Assembly: GCA_019639015.1 (NCBI GenBank)
Contig: JAHBSS010000015.1
Span: forward strand, 1 to 35,247
DNA from: Cryobacterium sp.
GTDB lineage: Bacteria > Actinomycetota > Actinomycetes > Actinomycetales > Microbacteriaceae
Direction: 5' to 3'
Length of the DNA: 35,247 nucleotides
Below the pieces are notes generated by a model that worked only from the letters and a program-made list of their open reading frames with translations, had not been told where the DNA came from and searched no databases. Positions within the stretch are counted from its first letter, which is position 1. Every line of letters starts with the position of its first letter. A program made the translations under genes and the position numbers. Below are positions 18,640-25,935 of this stretch, in pieces.

Positions 18640-19491
18640 ATGCAGCAGTACCCCTCGGTGGTGCTGAAACTCAGTGGCCATCGTGCTGTAATCGAACCCG
18701 ACAGGTGGACCCCTGGCGCATACACGCTTGTCGTTGGCGGTACTTCTCAGTCCCACGTCAACCTAATCGATCCGACCGAACTGTTTTTTGAATACATCCA
18801 AAGGATGTCAAAGTTCATCGATCTTGTCGGCGCACATACGCAAAAACTCAAGGTGTTACACCTTGGCGCCGGCGCTCTAACAATCCCCCGTTACATTGAA
18901 GCCACCCTTCCCGGTTCCTCACAACTTGTGGTTGAACTGGAACCCGATCTCTATGAACTTGTCAAGCAACAACTTCCTTGGCCAAATCCTGAAATGGTAA
19001 GTGTCCGTTTCAACGACGCCCGTCAAGGAGTGGTCAAGCTAGCAAGTGAGAATGCTCGTTTCGACCTCATCGTTGTTGACGTGTTTTCCGGTTCCAGAAT
19101 CCCAGCACATGTGACGAGTCGTGAGTTTTACGAGTCGGTGCGAGCGATCACCCTGCCGCAAGGAGTTGTTCTTGTGAACGTAGCTGATGGAGCTCCGCTG
19201 AACTTTGCAAGGAGTCAAGCGGCAACTTTGGAGCACGTATTCGGTAACTTGATCGCGGCTGGCGAAGAGGGCGTCGTGCTCGGGAAACGGTACGGGAATA
19301 TCGTGCTCGCAGCATCCCAAACACCTTTCGATCCTGCATGGGCAGCGCATTTGAGCGCCGCTGGACCGCACCCATCACGAATCGTCAGTAACTCAGAATT
19401 GGAGTTTTGGATCGGATCGGCTGAAGTGGTCACCGACAAGTCAGCCAGCCCATCCCCACCTCCCGCCATGACAACCTTCAGGCTCTCCTAA
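18640..19491 (+). CDS. Spermidine synthase-like SAM-fold protein
   Basis: Rossmann-fold protein of the spermidine synthase-like family. 283 aa from ATG 18640 (GTG 18622 is an alternative, with no ribosome-binding site for either). Motifs: LHLGAGALTIPRYIEA in place of the canonical GGGDG loop, VVELEPDLYELV (acidic end of beta-2), FDLIVVDVFSGSRIPAHVTSREFYESV, and VLVNVADGAPLNFAR. Actinobacterial proteins of this type are usually labelled spermidine synthase, but the altered glycine loop means the aminopropyltransferase activity is unproven. It ends in a Ser/Pro-rich tail (SASPSPPPA). The divergent neighbour is agmatinase, consistent with polyamine metabolism. Confidence 0.8.
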   Translation: MQQYPSVVLKLSGHRAVIEPDRWTPGAYTLVVGGTSQSHVNLIDPTELFFEYIQRMSKFIDLVGAHTQKLKVLHLGAGALTIPRYIEATLPGSSQLVVELEPDLYELVKQQLPWPNPEMVSVRFNDARQGVVKLASENARFDLIVVDVFSGSRIPAHVTSREFYESVRAITLPQGVVLVNVADGAPLNFARSQAATLEHVFGNLIAAGEEGVVLGKRYGNIVLAASQTPFDPAWAAHLSAAGPHPSRIVSNSELEFWIGSAEVVTDKSASPSPPPAMTTFRLS

Positions 19492-19509
19492 CACCCCTGG
19501 GTGTTCGTA

Positions 19510-19598
19510 ATTCAGGCAATCCTGACATCCCGGTAAGTTTGGGCCCCGTATTTGCTGGATCGACCTATCGATTGCCGGGTGGTTTCCTGAATAATGAA
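19510..19598 (+). promoter_or_regulatory. Paired ATTCAGG/CCTGAAT half-sites ahead of the dehydrogenase gene
   Basis: ATTCAGG at 19510-19516 and the inverted CCTGAAT at 19586-19592 are separated by 69 nt. The right site lies in TCCTGAATAATGAA (19585-19598), which contains ATG 19594 and also a -10-like AATAAT located 7 nt before ATG 19603. The same 14-mer and the same 69-nt spacing recur at 20750-20838, ahead of the SprT-like gene. Confidence 0.45.
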
Positions 19599-20736
19599 CA
19601 ACATGCGGGGGGTTTTCGCGTTCACAGTAGGTTTTGCTCTGGTTCTTAGCGGATGTTCGGGTCCGCCAAGCGAAACTACGCCTAGTCCGAAAAACTCGAC
19701 TTCGAATTCCTCGCCCACCCCTACCCAATCCACGCCAACCAGCTCTCTGACAGGAGTCGTACCCGTTGGGACTCCAACCGTGTTGGCGACAAAGCTTCAA
19801 GCCCCGTGGTCGGTTGTTCGCTTGGAGTCAGGGGCGGCACTCATTAGTGAGCGTGACGCTGGAACCGTCGTGGAGTATTCAAACGGTTCCATTCGAACTG
19901 TCGGAAGGGTCGATGGAGTTGTCCATGACCAAGAAGGCGGGTTGCTTGGGCTGGCTGTGTTGAATTCCGGGGCTACCTATCTTTATGCCTACTACACTTC
20001 TGCGAGCGACAACCGGATCGTCCGGATGCCGTTGCTCGGTTCTCCCGGTAGCTACAGTCTTGGTCCTCAAACCGTGATTCTGAAAGGGCTGGAGAAAGCA
20101 TCCAACCACAACGGTGGTCGGTTAGCATTTGGTCCGGACGGAAAACTATATGCGACGGTTGGTGATGCAACGGAACCCGATCGAGCACAGTCTCTAGCCT
20201 CGTTGAACGGAAAAATCCTTCGGATGAATCCAGACGGTTCCGTGCCAGTCGACAATCCGTTCCCCGGCTCCCTCGTGTACAGCTACGGACACCGAAACCC
20301 GCAAGGTTTGGCTTGGGATTCAAACGGTCAACTTTGGGCTTCAGAGTTCGGTCAAGATACTTGGGATGAATTCAATCGGATCGAACCGGGCAAGAATTAC
20401 GGTTGGCCAACTGTCGAAGGCATAGGCAATCAAGCCGGATTCGTCGACCCGGTTCTTGAATGGTCAACTGATCAAGCCAGTCCAAGCGGACTCTGTTTTG
20501 TCGATGGAACGTTCTTCATGGTCGGTCTTAGAGGGCAACGATTGTGGGTGATTCAGACCAACCCGGCTGATCCGACCGATTGGTTCTCGGGTGAGTACGG
20601 GCGCCTTCGTGATGTCATACTCGGACCCAACAACACGATTTGGGTTCTCACAAACAACACCGACGGTCGCGGAGACCCAACACCGCAGGACGACCGATTG
20701 CTTGAAATCCGCCTCGCCTCGCCACAAGAGGGCTAA
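19594..20736 (+). CDS. PQQ-dependent sugar (aldose/sorbosone) dehydrogenase-like lipoprotein
   Basis: Secreted six-bladed beta-propeller of the soluble glucose/sorbosone dehydrogenase (GSDH) family, about 380 aa. Residues 1-21 are a lipoprotein signal ending in VLSGC, followed by a Ser/Thr/Pro linker of about 35 residues. The propeller shows PWSVVRLESGAALISERDAG, DQEGGLLGLAV, NHNGGRLAFGPDGKLYATVGDA (including the His of the active site), NGKILRMNPDGSVP, YGHRNPQGLAWDSNGQLWASEFGQ and EPGKNYGWP, all typical of the family. PQQ use and substrate are family inference; no PQQ genes are in view. ATG 19594 is the longest start. ATG 19603 (MRGVFAF) is favoured if the AATAAT at 19590-19595 is a -10 box, giving a leaderless message. 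Confidence 0.88.
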   Translation: MNNMRGVFAFTVGFALVLSGCSGPPSETTPSPKNSTSNSSPTPTQSTPTSSLTGVVPVGTPTVLATKLQAPWSVVRLESGAALISERDAGTVVEYSNGSIRTVGRVDGVVHDQEGGLLGLAVLNSGATYLYAYYTSASDNRIVRMPLLGSPGSYSLGPQTVILKGLEKASNHNGGRLAFGPDGKLYATVGDATEPDRAQSLASLNGKILRMNPDGSVPVDNPFPGSLVYSYGHRNPQGLAWDSNGQLWASEFGQDTWDEFNRIEPGKNYGWPTVEGIGNQAGFVDPVLEWSTDQASPSGLCFVDGTFFMVGLRGQRLWVIQTNPADPTDWFSGEYGRLRDVILGPNNTIWVLTNNTDGRGDPTPQDDRLLEIRLASPQEG

Positions 20737-20740
20737 CCGA

Positions 20741-20841
20741 ACTTTCATTATTCAGGAGTTTTTGTGACGAAACGATACTCACGCATACTATTTCGGGGGT
20801 TTCAGACCGATTTGGGGCGAAAACTCCTGAATAATGAAAGT
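20741..20841. repeat. Perfect 22-bp inverted repeat with 57-nt spacer
   Basis: Arms at 20741-20762 and 20820-20841 are exact reverse complements. The left arm lies 4 nt after the dehydrogenase stop; the right arm contains the ATG of the SprT-like gene (20834). Each arm includes TCCTGAATAATGAA (in opposite orientations), also found at the start of the upstream gene. No target-site duplication is evident at the outer ends. It could be a symmetric promoter/operator or a small inverted-repeat element. Confidence 0.85.
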
Positions 20842-21337
20842 CGTGGCGGGGCTGGAGCGGGTTAGGGTTTGGGCGGAAGCACTGATTCGACTCCACTTGG
20901 ATGAACGAGAATGGTCGTTCAGATTCGACAATGCGAAAACCCGCGCAGGGTCTTGCGATTATCAAAAGCGCGAGATTACCGTCTCGAAATACCTAGCGGC
21001 ACGATTCGGCGATGATGAGATTCATCAAGTCTTATTGCATGAAGTTGCCCACGCTCTCGCTGGCAAGAGATCGGCTCACGGACCGAAGTGGCTGAGAATC
21101 GCGAGGGACCTCGGTTACGACGGCAACAGAACCCACAATGGTCCAGTTGCTAGTGAATTCGCGAGGTGGGTCGGGTTTTGTCCTGCGGGGCATGAAATCA
21201 TCCGCTTCCGAAAGCCAACCAGGCCGGTTTCATGTGGAAAATGCTCTAGGAGTTTTAGTAGAGCGCATCTGATTAGTTGGGCGATGCGATCAGATGCTCA
21301 GTCCAGTACTTCAACCTCTTTCCAGAATGCGACGTAG
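20834..21337 (+). CDS. SprT-like zinc metallopeptidase domain protein
   Basis: Small cytoplasmic SprT-like protein of 167 aa. The zincin motif HEVAH is at 69-73, with a third ligand His82 in AHGPKW. The upstream strand WSFRFDNAKTRAGSCDYQKREITVS is the usual SprT N-terminal region. A C-terminal zinc ribbon is suggested by Cys116, Cys134 and Cys137. The family includes the DNA-protein crosslink protease Spartan, but bacterial SprT function is not well defined. ATG 20834 lies in the 22-bp repeat. GTG 20843 (fourth codon) sits 7 nt after AATAAT and may be the real start of a leaderless mRNA. The 3' end overlaps the convergent DUF427 gene by 40 bp. Confidence 0.85.
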   Translation: MKVVAGLERVRVWAEALIRLHLDEREWSFRFDNAKTRAGSCDYQKREITVSKYLAARFGDDEIHQVLLHEVAHALAGKRSAHGPKWLRIARDLGYDGNRTHNGPVASEFARWVGFCPAGHEIIRFRKPTRPVSCGKCSRSFSRAHLISWAMRSDAQSSTSTSFQNAT

Positions 21338-21600
21338 TTGCTGTAGTCCTTACCGACTTTGACTAACGAACTCGGAATTGGATTCGGATAGCTCCAAGCG
21401 CGATCCTGCAAGCTCGAACTACCATCCGAAACATTGAAGTACTGGCAATCGCCTTTCCACGGGCAACGATACGGGGTTGGACTCTTTTCTAGGAGCCCTT
21501 GATTCACGCTTGACGGTGGAAAGTACCAATTGCCTTCTATAGAGATGAGTTCGTCACGAGGCGCCTCGGCTATCACAGTGCCGTTAAGAATTGCTTTCAT
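21298..21600 (-). CDS. DUF427 domain protein
   Basis: Compact 100-residue protein covering one complete DUF427 domain: MKAILNGTVIAEAP, EGNWYFPPSSVN, PTPYRCPWKGDCQYFNV, AWSYPNPIPSS and YVAFWKEVEV are the family's recurring phrases. DUF427 proteins are small beta-rich proteins of unknown biochemical function, common in actinobacteria. AGGGGG stands 5 nt before ATG 21600, a good ribosome-binding site. It is convergent with the SprT-like gene and overlaps its 3' end by 40 bp, so the two messages would be mutually antisense over their tails. Confidence 0.92.
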   Translation of the reverse strand: MKAILNGTVIAEAPRDELISIEGNWYFPPSSVNQGLLEKSPTPYRCPWKGDCQYFNVSDGSSSLQDRAWSYPNPIPSSLVKVGKDYSNYVAFWKEVEVLD

Positions 21601-21637
21601 CTAATCCCCCTCTAGTTTGAGCAAACGCGAATATGCC

Positions 21638-22147
21638 TCAATCTATTCCGCGGAGGACTTCCACACTCGTGAGACGATCAAGTTCAGTGCGCTCGATGAA
21701 AAACTCTCCATCCTGGGCAAGACTGCGACCAGCGGTGCTCGCACTAACCAAATGTGTCAAGGCACTTTTCAAACCCAAAAATGCCGCACAAGCAGAAGCT
21801 GCTTCGGGGGAGCAATAGTCGATCCCGGCGGATGCAAGCGAATCAATAACCGCTCCCGCTGCTAGAAAGTTTTCAACAGCAAACTCGCTGCTTGCGCCTT
21901 CTGCCGCCAACACAAGAACTGTGCACCGATCATTCGCTCTCGACTGCGCTTCGAGCGTCCAAGCCGCAATTGCGCTCGGGTTTGAAAATCCCCCTCGAAC
22001 CATCTGAACCTTCGCACTTGGAACTCGATCATTAAGTCCAAGTGTGTCGATCAGGACAACTAGGTCTAAGTCGTCCGACCCCGCGAGGGGACTATCTACA
22101 CCGATGTCGAATCGAACTTGGTATTGCGATTGGGCTTTAGGTTGCAC
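21638..22147 (-). CDS. 2-phosphosulfolactate phosphatase (ComB)-like family protein
   Basis: Protein of 169 aa resembling the short actinobacterial members of the ComB family. Supporting segments: LDLVVLIDTLGLND (strand with the acidic residue), VRGGFSNPSAIAAWTLEAQ, TVLVLAAEGASSEFAVENFLAAGAVIDSLASAGIDYCSPEAASA, and a C-terminal SASTAGRSLAQDGE. ComB hydrolyses 2-phosphosulfolactate in coenzyme M synthesis, but actinobacteria generally lack that pathway, so the substrate here is unknown. It starts at GTG 22147 with no Shine-Dalgarno; TAATCT lies 6 nt upstream, suggesting a leaderless mRNA. It is somewhat shorter than archaeal ComB (about 220-240 aa). Confidence 0.72.
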   Translation of the reverse strand: MQPKAQSQYQVRFDIGVDSPLAGSDDLDLVVLIDTLGLNDRVPSAKVQMVRGGFSNPSAIAAWTLEAQSRANDRCTVLVLAAEGASSEFAVENFLAAGAVIDSLASAGIDYCSPEAASACAAFLGLKSALTHLVSASTAGRSLAQDGEFFIERTELDRLTSVEVLRGID

Positions 22148-22153
22148 AATTTG

Positions 22154-22159
22154 AGATTA
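22154..22159 (-). promoter_or_regulatory. -10-like hexamer before the ComB-like gene
   Basis: TAATCT on the minus strand, 6 nt before GTG 22147. It fits the TANNNT pattern of actinobacterial leaderless promoters. No -35 is recognisable. Confidence 0.35.
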
Positions 22160-22220
22160 TCCAGAACGCGAGTATCGGTAACGCAGTGTTACCAGCTCCG
22201 CAACTGGGAATCTGGAAGGT

Positions 22221-22763
22221 TCAACGCAGCTGGCCGACGGATGCCAACGCAGCACGCAAGATTGCACCGCGTCCGCCTTCCATTTCTAGGCCAATTTCCT
22301 CACTGGATGCCTGCTCAACTGAAAACCAACTAACTTCAAGCGCGTCTTGTCTTGGCTCGCAAGTCCCGGTCACAGGTACAACGAACACCAGCGATACTGC
22401 GTGTTGGCGATCATCCGTGAATGGCGATATCCCCGGTATGGGAAAGTATTCCGCAACTGTGACCGGAACCGGACTTGCCGGCAATTGCGGGAAAGCCATT
22501 GGCCCCAAGTCGTTTTCTAAATGTCGAAACAGCGCCTCACGAATTGTCTCGCCATACCTCACCCGACCAGAAACCAGCGTCCTAACGATTTCCCCTTCGA
22601 GGCTGGCTCTGAGTAGCAGCCCAACTTCATTGACTAAGCCCATGCCGTCTGTTCGCACCGGCACGGCTTCAACGTAAATGATCGGTAGTCGCCGCCGAGC
22701 GTTCGCAAGTTCGTCCTCGGATAGCCATCCGGGATTCGGATCTGAGGTGCCGGTTGAACTCAT
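22221..22763 (-). CDS. DUF4916 (NUDIX-like) protein
   Basis: Protein of 180 aa matching the actinobacterial DUF4916 family: WLSEDELANARRRLPIIYVEAVPVR, EVGLLLRA, VSGRVRYGETIREALFRHLE, VTVAEYFPIPG, and QHAVSLVFVVPVTGTCEPRQDALEVSWF. The segment beginning GRVRYGE is a NUDIX box, but the catalytic REUXEE part reads RHLENDLGP, with His for the first Glu and Asn for a metal-binding Glu. Pyrophosphatase activity is therefore doubtful. The function of the family is unknown. The start at ATG 22763 has only a weak AGGTG very close to it. It is divergent from the esterase gene at 22812. Confidence 0.88.
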   Translation of the reverse strand: MSSTGTSDPNPGWLSEDELANARRRLPIIYVEAVPVRTDGMGLVNEVGLLLRASLEGEIVRTLVSGRVRYGETIREALFRHLENDLGPMAFPQLPASPVPVTVAEYFPIPGISPFTDDRQHAVSLVFVVPVTGTCEPRQDALEVSWFSVEQASSEEIGLEMEGGRGAILRAALASVGQLR

Positions 22764-22811
22764 TCACCTATTCTTATCGAGTTGGGAACCCAAAGTGACA
22801 GGATTGATCAG

Positions 22812-23447
22812 ATGTCAGACACAATTCGAATAGATAAAGATGCAGTCATGTGGTCTGCACCGGAGCGCGAGACCGCGAATCGACCACTCCTCGTTCTTAT
22901 GCACGGTTATGGTTCGCACGAAGGTGACTTGTTCTCGCTCGCTCAGTATTTGCCCCTTGAACCGGTAATTGCATCCCTGAGAGCACCGATAGATATGGGT
23001 TCTGGGTGGGCATGGTTTCCTCCATCCGGGCACTCGGATGCGAACGTGAGGCTCAGCGAGATCGATGAATCAACTGCCGCCCTGCTTGAATTCTTCGACT
23101 CCCTTAGTGCAACAAGAATTGGCTTGCTCGGATTTTCCCAAGGGGGTGCGATGTCGCTTGAGCTCCTAAGGGCTGCTCCTGAACGATTCAGTTACGCGGT
23201 TCAGTTGAGTGGTTTCGCCGTGCCTCACGACAAGCCCGGTGACGACGTGCTGAAAACTCTAAAGCCACCAGTTTTCTGGGGGCGCGGCTCGAACGAGGAT
23301 GTCATTCCCGATTCACTCATAGATCACACGATCGAATGGCTACCTGAGCATTCGACTCTCACCGAGCGCATTTATGAGGGTATGGCGCATTCAGTGATTG
23401 AAGAGGAAATTCAAGAAGTTAGTTCCTTCATCAAACAACACTTGTGA
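22812..23447 (+). CDS. Alpha/beta hydrolase, phospholipase/carboxylesterase family
   Basis: Cytoplasmic serine esterase of 211 aa. The catalytic triad is visible: nucleophile Ser109 in GFSQGG, Asp163 in SNEDVIP and His193 in MAHSV. LLVLMHGYGSHEGDL is the oxyanion-hole strand, and WAWFPPSG is typical of the YpfH/carboxylesterase group. There is no signal peptide. I prefer ATG 22812 because AGGA lies 8 nt upstream; the frame is open to TTG 22782. The physiological substrate cannot be told. The thermonuclease-like gene follows after 18 nt on the same strand, so the two may be co-transcribed. Confidence 0.88.
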   Translation: MSDTIRIDKDAVMWSAPERETANRPLLVLMHGYGSHEGDLFSLAQYLPLEPVIASLRAPIDMGSGWAWFPPSGHSDANVRLSEIDESTAALLEFFDSLSATRIGLLGFSQGGAMSLELLRAAPERFSYAVQLSGFAVPHDKPGDDVLKTLKPPVFWGRGSNEDVIPDSLIDHTIEWLPEHSTLTERIYEGMAHSVIEEEIQEVSSFIKQHL

Positions 23448-23465
23448 GCGAACGGCCCTTAAAGC

Positions 23466-24041
23466 ATGAAGCTGTTTTTCAAGATTCTCGTAACCGTACT
23501 GGTTATCGCTGGGGTTGCCTATTTCGTTCTGACACAGTCTCAACTCCCCAGCACGGAAGGCGGTAATGACGGCGCTATTGACGGCACGCAGCAAAGTCAG
23601 CAGACGTCAAGAACCACCCGACCAAGTAACGCGCAAGAAGCGACTGTCGCATTCGTTCACGACGGCGACACACTGTATCTTCAACCTCCGGGAACAACTT
23701 CCAGGTCCGACGAAATAACGGTTCGACTGATCGGCTTAGATACCCCCGAAATTCGGCCAACAGTTGAGTGCTACGGAATTGAAGCCCGAGATTACTTGCG
23801 ACAGTTACTTCCACAAGGTAGTCAAGTTTGGTACGCCTATGACTTAGACCATAAGGATCCGTATGATCGGACGCTTCTTTATGTTTGGACAAGCTCAGGC
23901 GAGTTTGTGAACCTAGAACTTGTTCAAAAGGGATATGCAACTGCATTGAAGATCGCACCGAATGACGAATACTGGCCAGAGCTTTCGGCTGCCGAATCCA
24001 ATGCCCGCACTAACAGTCTAGGAATGTGGGGAAACTGCTAG
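23466..24041 (+). CDS. Membrane-anchored thermonuclease-like (SNase) protein
   Basis: Protein of 191 aa: an N-terminal membrane anchor or uncleaved signal at about 4-23 (FFKILVTVLVIAGVAYFVL), a polar linker of about 35 residues rich in Gln/Ser/Thr, and one complete SNase/OB-fold domain. Staphylococcal nuclease landmarks are present: HDGDTL, VRLIGLDTPE (catalytic Arg and Glu), DHKDPYDRTLLYVW (second Arg) and FVNLELVQKGYA. The domain would face the outside of the membrane, where it could degrade nucleic acids for nutrition. Cys in VECYG and the C-terminal GNC could form a disulfide. It follows the esterase gene by 18 nt. Confidence 0.9.
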   Translation: MKLFFKILVTVLVIAGVAYFVLTQSQLPSTEGGNDGAIDGTQQSQQTSRTTRPSNAQEATVAFVHDGDTLYLQPPGTTSRSDEITVRLIGLDTPEIRPTVECYGIEARDYLRQLLPQGSQVWYAYDLDHKDPYDRTLLYVWTSSGEFVNLELVQKGYATALKIAPNDEYWPELSAAESNARTNSLGMWGNC

Positions 24042-24111
24042 CACCGACTAACTGTCTAAGGGTCTCTGGCAGAATGTTCAACTAACACGACCACCAAAGA
24101 GCGGCAGTCAA

Positions 24112-25080
24112 GTGCAAAACAAACCTCCTACACTTGCCTCATCAGAACCGGAACCTGAAGGGCAAAAGGATCTCTTAGTCACGTTGATCTTTTCCTACTT
24201 TTTCGGGTACTTCGGAATAGACCGGTTCTACCTCGGCAAGACAGGTACTGGACTGCTAAAGCTATTTACTTTGGGCGGCGGCGGCTATTGGTGGTTCGTT
24301 GATTTTGTTTTGACCCTGACCGGTAGGCAACTGGATTCGACGGGTCGGCGGTTGCGCGGCTACGAGCAAATGAAGAAGCCGGTTTGGCGCGTTGCTGGCG
24401 TAATTTTGGGCGCGATTCTTGGCGTGGGGGTCCTGTCAATAACTGCCTTAGCGTTGCTTGGTTTGTTGAATTCGCCGACCTATCAATTGGTGTTTCTTGG
24501 CGTTATTTCATTGGGTGCGATAGCACTTGGCTTAACGTGGATATTCCGCGGTCGAATCGCAAGTCAAGCCAATCGCACGGAAAGTTCTGCCAAAACGCCA
24601 AAGCGAATCCGTCAAATACTTGGCGATCTGTTTGTCCTTCGAGAAATCTACGCTCAACGTTCTGCGACTGAGAAGGTGACGGCTCCCACGATTGTCACCC
24701 TCATCGATTCGATATCGTCAAACACAACGGAGCTATTTAGTAGATTGTCCGCTCCCTCCCTGAAGAAAGAACGAACTGGAGCGGAGTTTGAGTACGAAGA
24801 CAAGCTCGCCAAGCTCTCTAAAGCACTCTCAAAGGGTTATTTGCTTGACATCCTTGATTCGCCCAAATACTGGGACCACGCTGATCAACGAATTGCCGAC
24901 GTCCAGCTTGCGGCGAGATCCATTGACAAACAATTGCTTGAGAACATTCAACAAATTAACTCCAGCAGTGGATTGGTATTTCAGCTTGCTCTCGACAACC
25001 TTTATGGAGAGGGCCGGGAGAAAGTCAATTGGCAGCGAGAGTTCGATAGCGCTTCGGAAAATCATCCAGATCAGAAGTAA
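24112..25080 (+). CDS. TM2 domain membrane protein with long C-terminal region
   Basis: Protein of 322 aa. Residues 20-70 form a TM2 domain: two helices around FFGYFGIDRFYLGKTGTGLLKL and GGGGYWWFVDFVL, with the conserved DRFYLGK turn. Two further membrane segments lie at about 92-120 and 125-146. The remaining 175 residues are charged, helical and probably cytoplasmic, with no domain I recognise. TM2 proteins of bacteria are usually little more than the two helices, so the tail is unusual. It starts at GTG 24112 without a clear ribosome-binding site. No function can be assigned. The gene lies between SNase and a 2OG-oxygenase-like gene on the same strand with gaps of about 70 nt. Confidence 0.8.
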   Translation: MQNKPPTLASSEPEPEGQKDLLVTLIFSYFFGYFGIDRFYLGKTGTGLLKLFTLGGGGYWWFVDFVLTLTGRQLDSTGRRLRGYEQMKKPVWRVAGVILGAILGVGVLSITALALLGLLNSPTYQLVFLGVISLGAIALGLTWIFRGRIASQANRTESSAKTPKRIRQILGDLFVLREIYAQRSATEKVTAPTIVTLIDSISSNTTELFSRLSAPSLKKERTGAEFEYEDKLAKLSKALSKGYLLDILDSPKYWDHADQRIADVQLAARSIDKQLLENIQQINSSSGLVFQLALDNLYGEGREKVNWQREFDSASENHPDQK

Positions 25081-25153
25081 TATTTGAAGACCAGCCAAGT
25101 GTTAGTGTGGCCTCGTTGCAAGTCTCGTGGGTTTTCAGGACTGGAGGATGCGC

Positions 25154-25906
25154 TTGAGTTACATCACTTCGGCTCTCATTGAAGAACGTGGTTTCGTAAT
25201 TCTGGACCGCTACCAGCAGGAGCGCGACCCACAAGAGTGGCTAGACCTCGAGTACGTCGATTGGAAGTCATCAGGCGAGACGCGCTTTGCACCGTTGGCA
25301 AGTGCTACCGGTCGCATTGAAGCTGACGGCTTTTGGAGTCATGACCCGCCAAGAGCCGATCGCGATGGTGTGTGGGTTGAGTCCCAAGCAAAGAAAGCCC
25401 CTAATCTTGTAAACCGCGCGAAGCAGCCGGGCGCAAACATTGGCCGATGCCGGGTAATCGAACTTCAACCAAATAGTTATTCTGATGCAATTTATAACCT
25501 GCATCAGGATGACAACAACAGGTTGAATCCAGACGGTTCCGGGTGGATTGTTCGTGGCTACTACAACTTGAGTGACGACCCGGATTCCTACTTGCTTTTG
25601 CGGCAGGATCGATATGACCCGCAGACCGAATTGCGTATCCGGCTTGTAGCGGGCTCTCAAGTTATTATCGATACCCAGCGCTTATGGCACGCAACTTGGC
25701 ATGCCGGCACTGAACCCAGATACAGCCTCATTACATCTTGGGAGTCAGGCCCAGAACTCGACCGATACATTGCAAGCCTCGGTGGACACACGGACTTCGA
25801 TAACCCAGAACTTGACGCTGAAATGATCAGTCAAGCCCAAGAACGAGTGAATCGAAAACTCGCCGAACGCGCCGAAGCGATTGCGGAGCGAAAGCTCGAT
25901 CGTTGA
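25154..25906 (+). CDS. Putative Fe(II)/2-oxoglutarate oxygenase-like protein of unknown role
   Basis: Protein of 250 aa from TTG 25154. The central region has an HxD motif (His117-Gln-Asp119 in NLHQDDNNR), then about 60 residues later RLWHATWH (His179 or His183) followed by EPRYSLITSW (Arg189). HxD...H...R with this spacing is the iron and 2-oxoglutarate ligand pattern of a double-stranded beta-helix oxygenase. The strands between (GWIVRGYYNLSDDPDSYLLLR) fit that fold. This is pattern inference, not a confirmed family. A charged helical tail (EMISQAQERVNRKLAERAEAI) ends the protein. GGAGG (25143-25147) is 6 nt before TTG 25154 and overlaps ATG 25148, so the TTG is favoured. It is convergent with the MFS gene, with a weak CCTAATT/AATTAGG repeat (25912-25940) between. 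Confidence 0.6.
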   Translation: MSYITSALIEERGFVILDRYQQERDPQEWLDLEYVDWKSSGETRFAPLASATGRIEADGFWSHDPPRADRDGVWVESQAKKAPNLVNRAKQPGANIGRCRVIELQPNSYSDAIYNLHQDDNNRLNPDGSGWIVRGYYNLSDDPDSYLLLRQDRYDPQTELRIRLVAGSQVIIDTQRLWHATWHAGTEPRYSLITSWESGPELDRYIASLGGHTDFDNPELDAEMISQAQERVNRKLAERAEAIAERKLDR

Positions 25907-25935
25907 CGATTCCTAATTAGCGCGCCAAAGATCAA

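Noticed and set aside
20464..20748. 94-codon minus-strand frame starting in the left arm of the 22-bp repeat
   Set aside because: It begins with the mirror image of the SprT start only because of the inverted repeat, and runs antisense to the conserved dehydrogenase frame. An antisense RNA is possible, a protein is unlikely.
20741..20841. MITE-like mobile element with 22-bp terminal inverted repeats
   Set aside because: No target-site duplication is visible, the right arm contains the SprT start, and a partly matching arrangement with the same spacing lacks long arms at 19510. A regulatory reading fits better, though a genome search could revive the idea.
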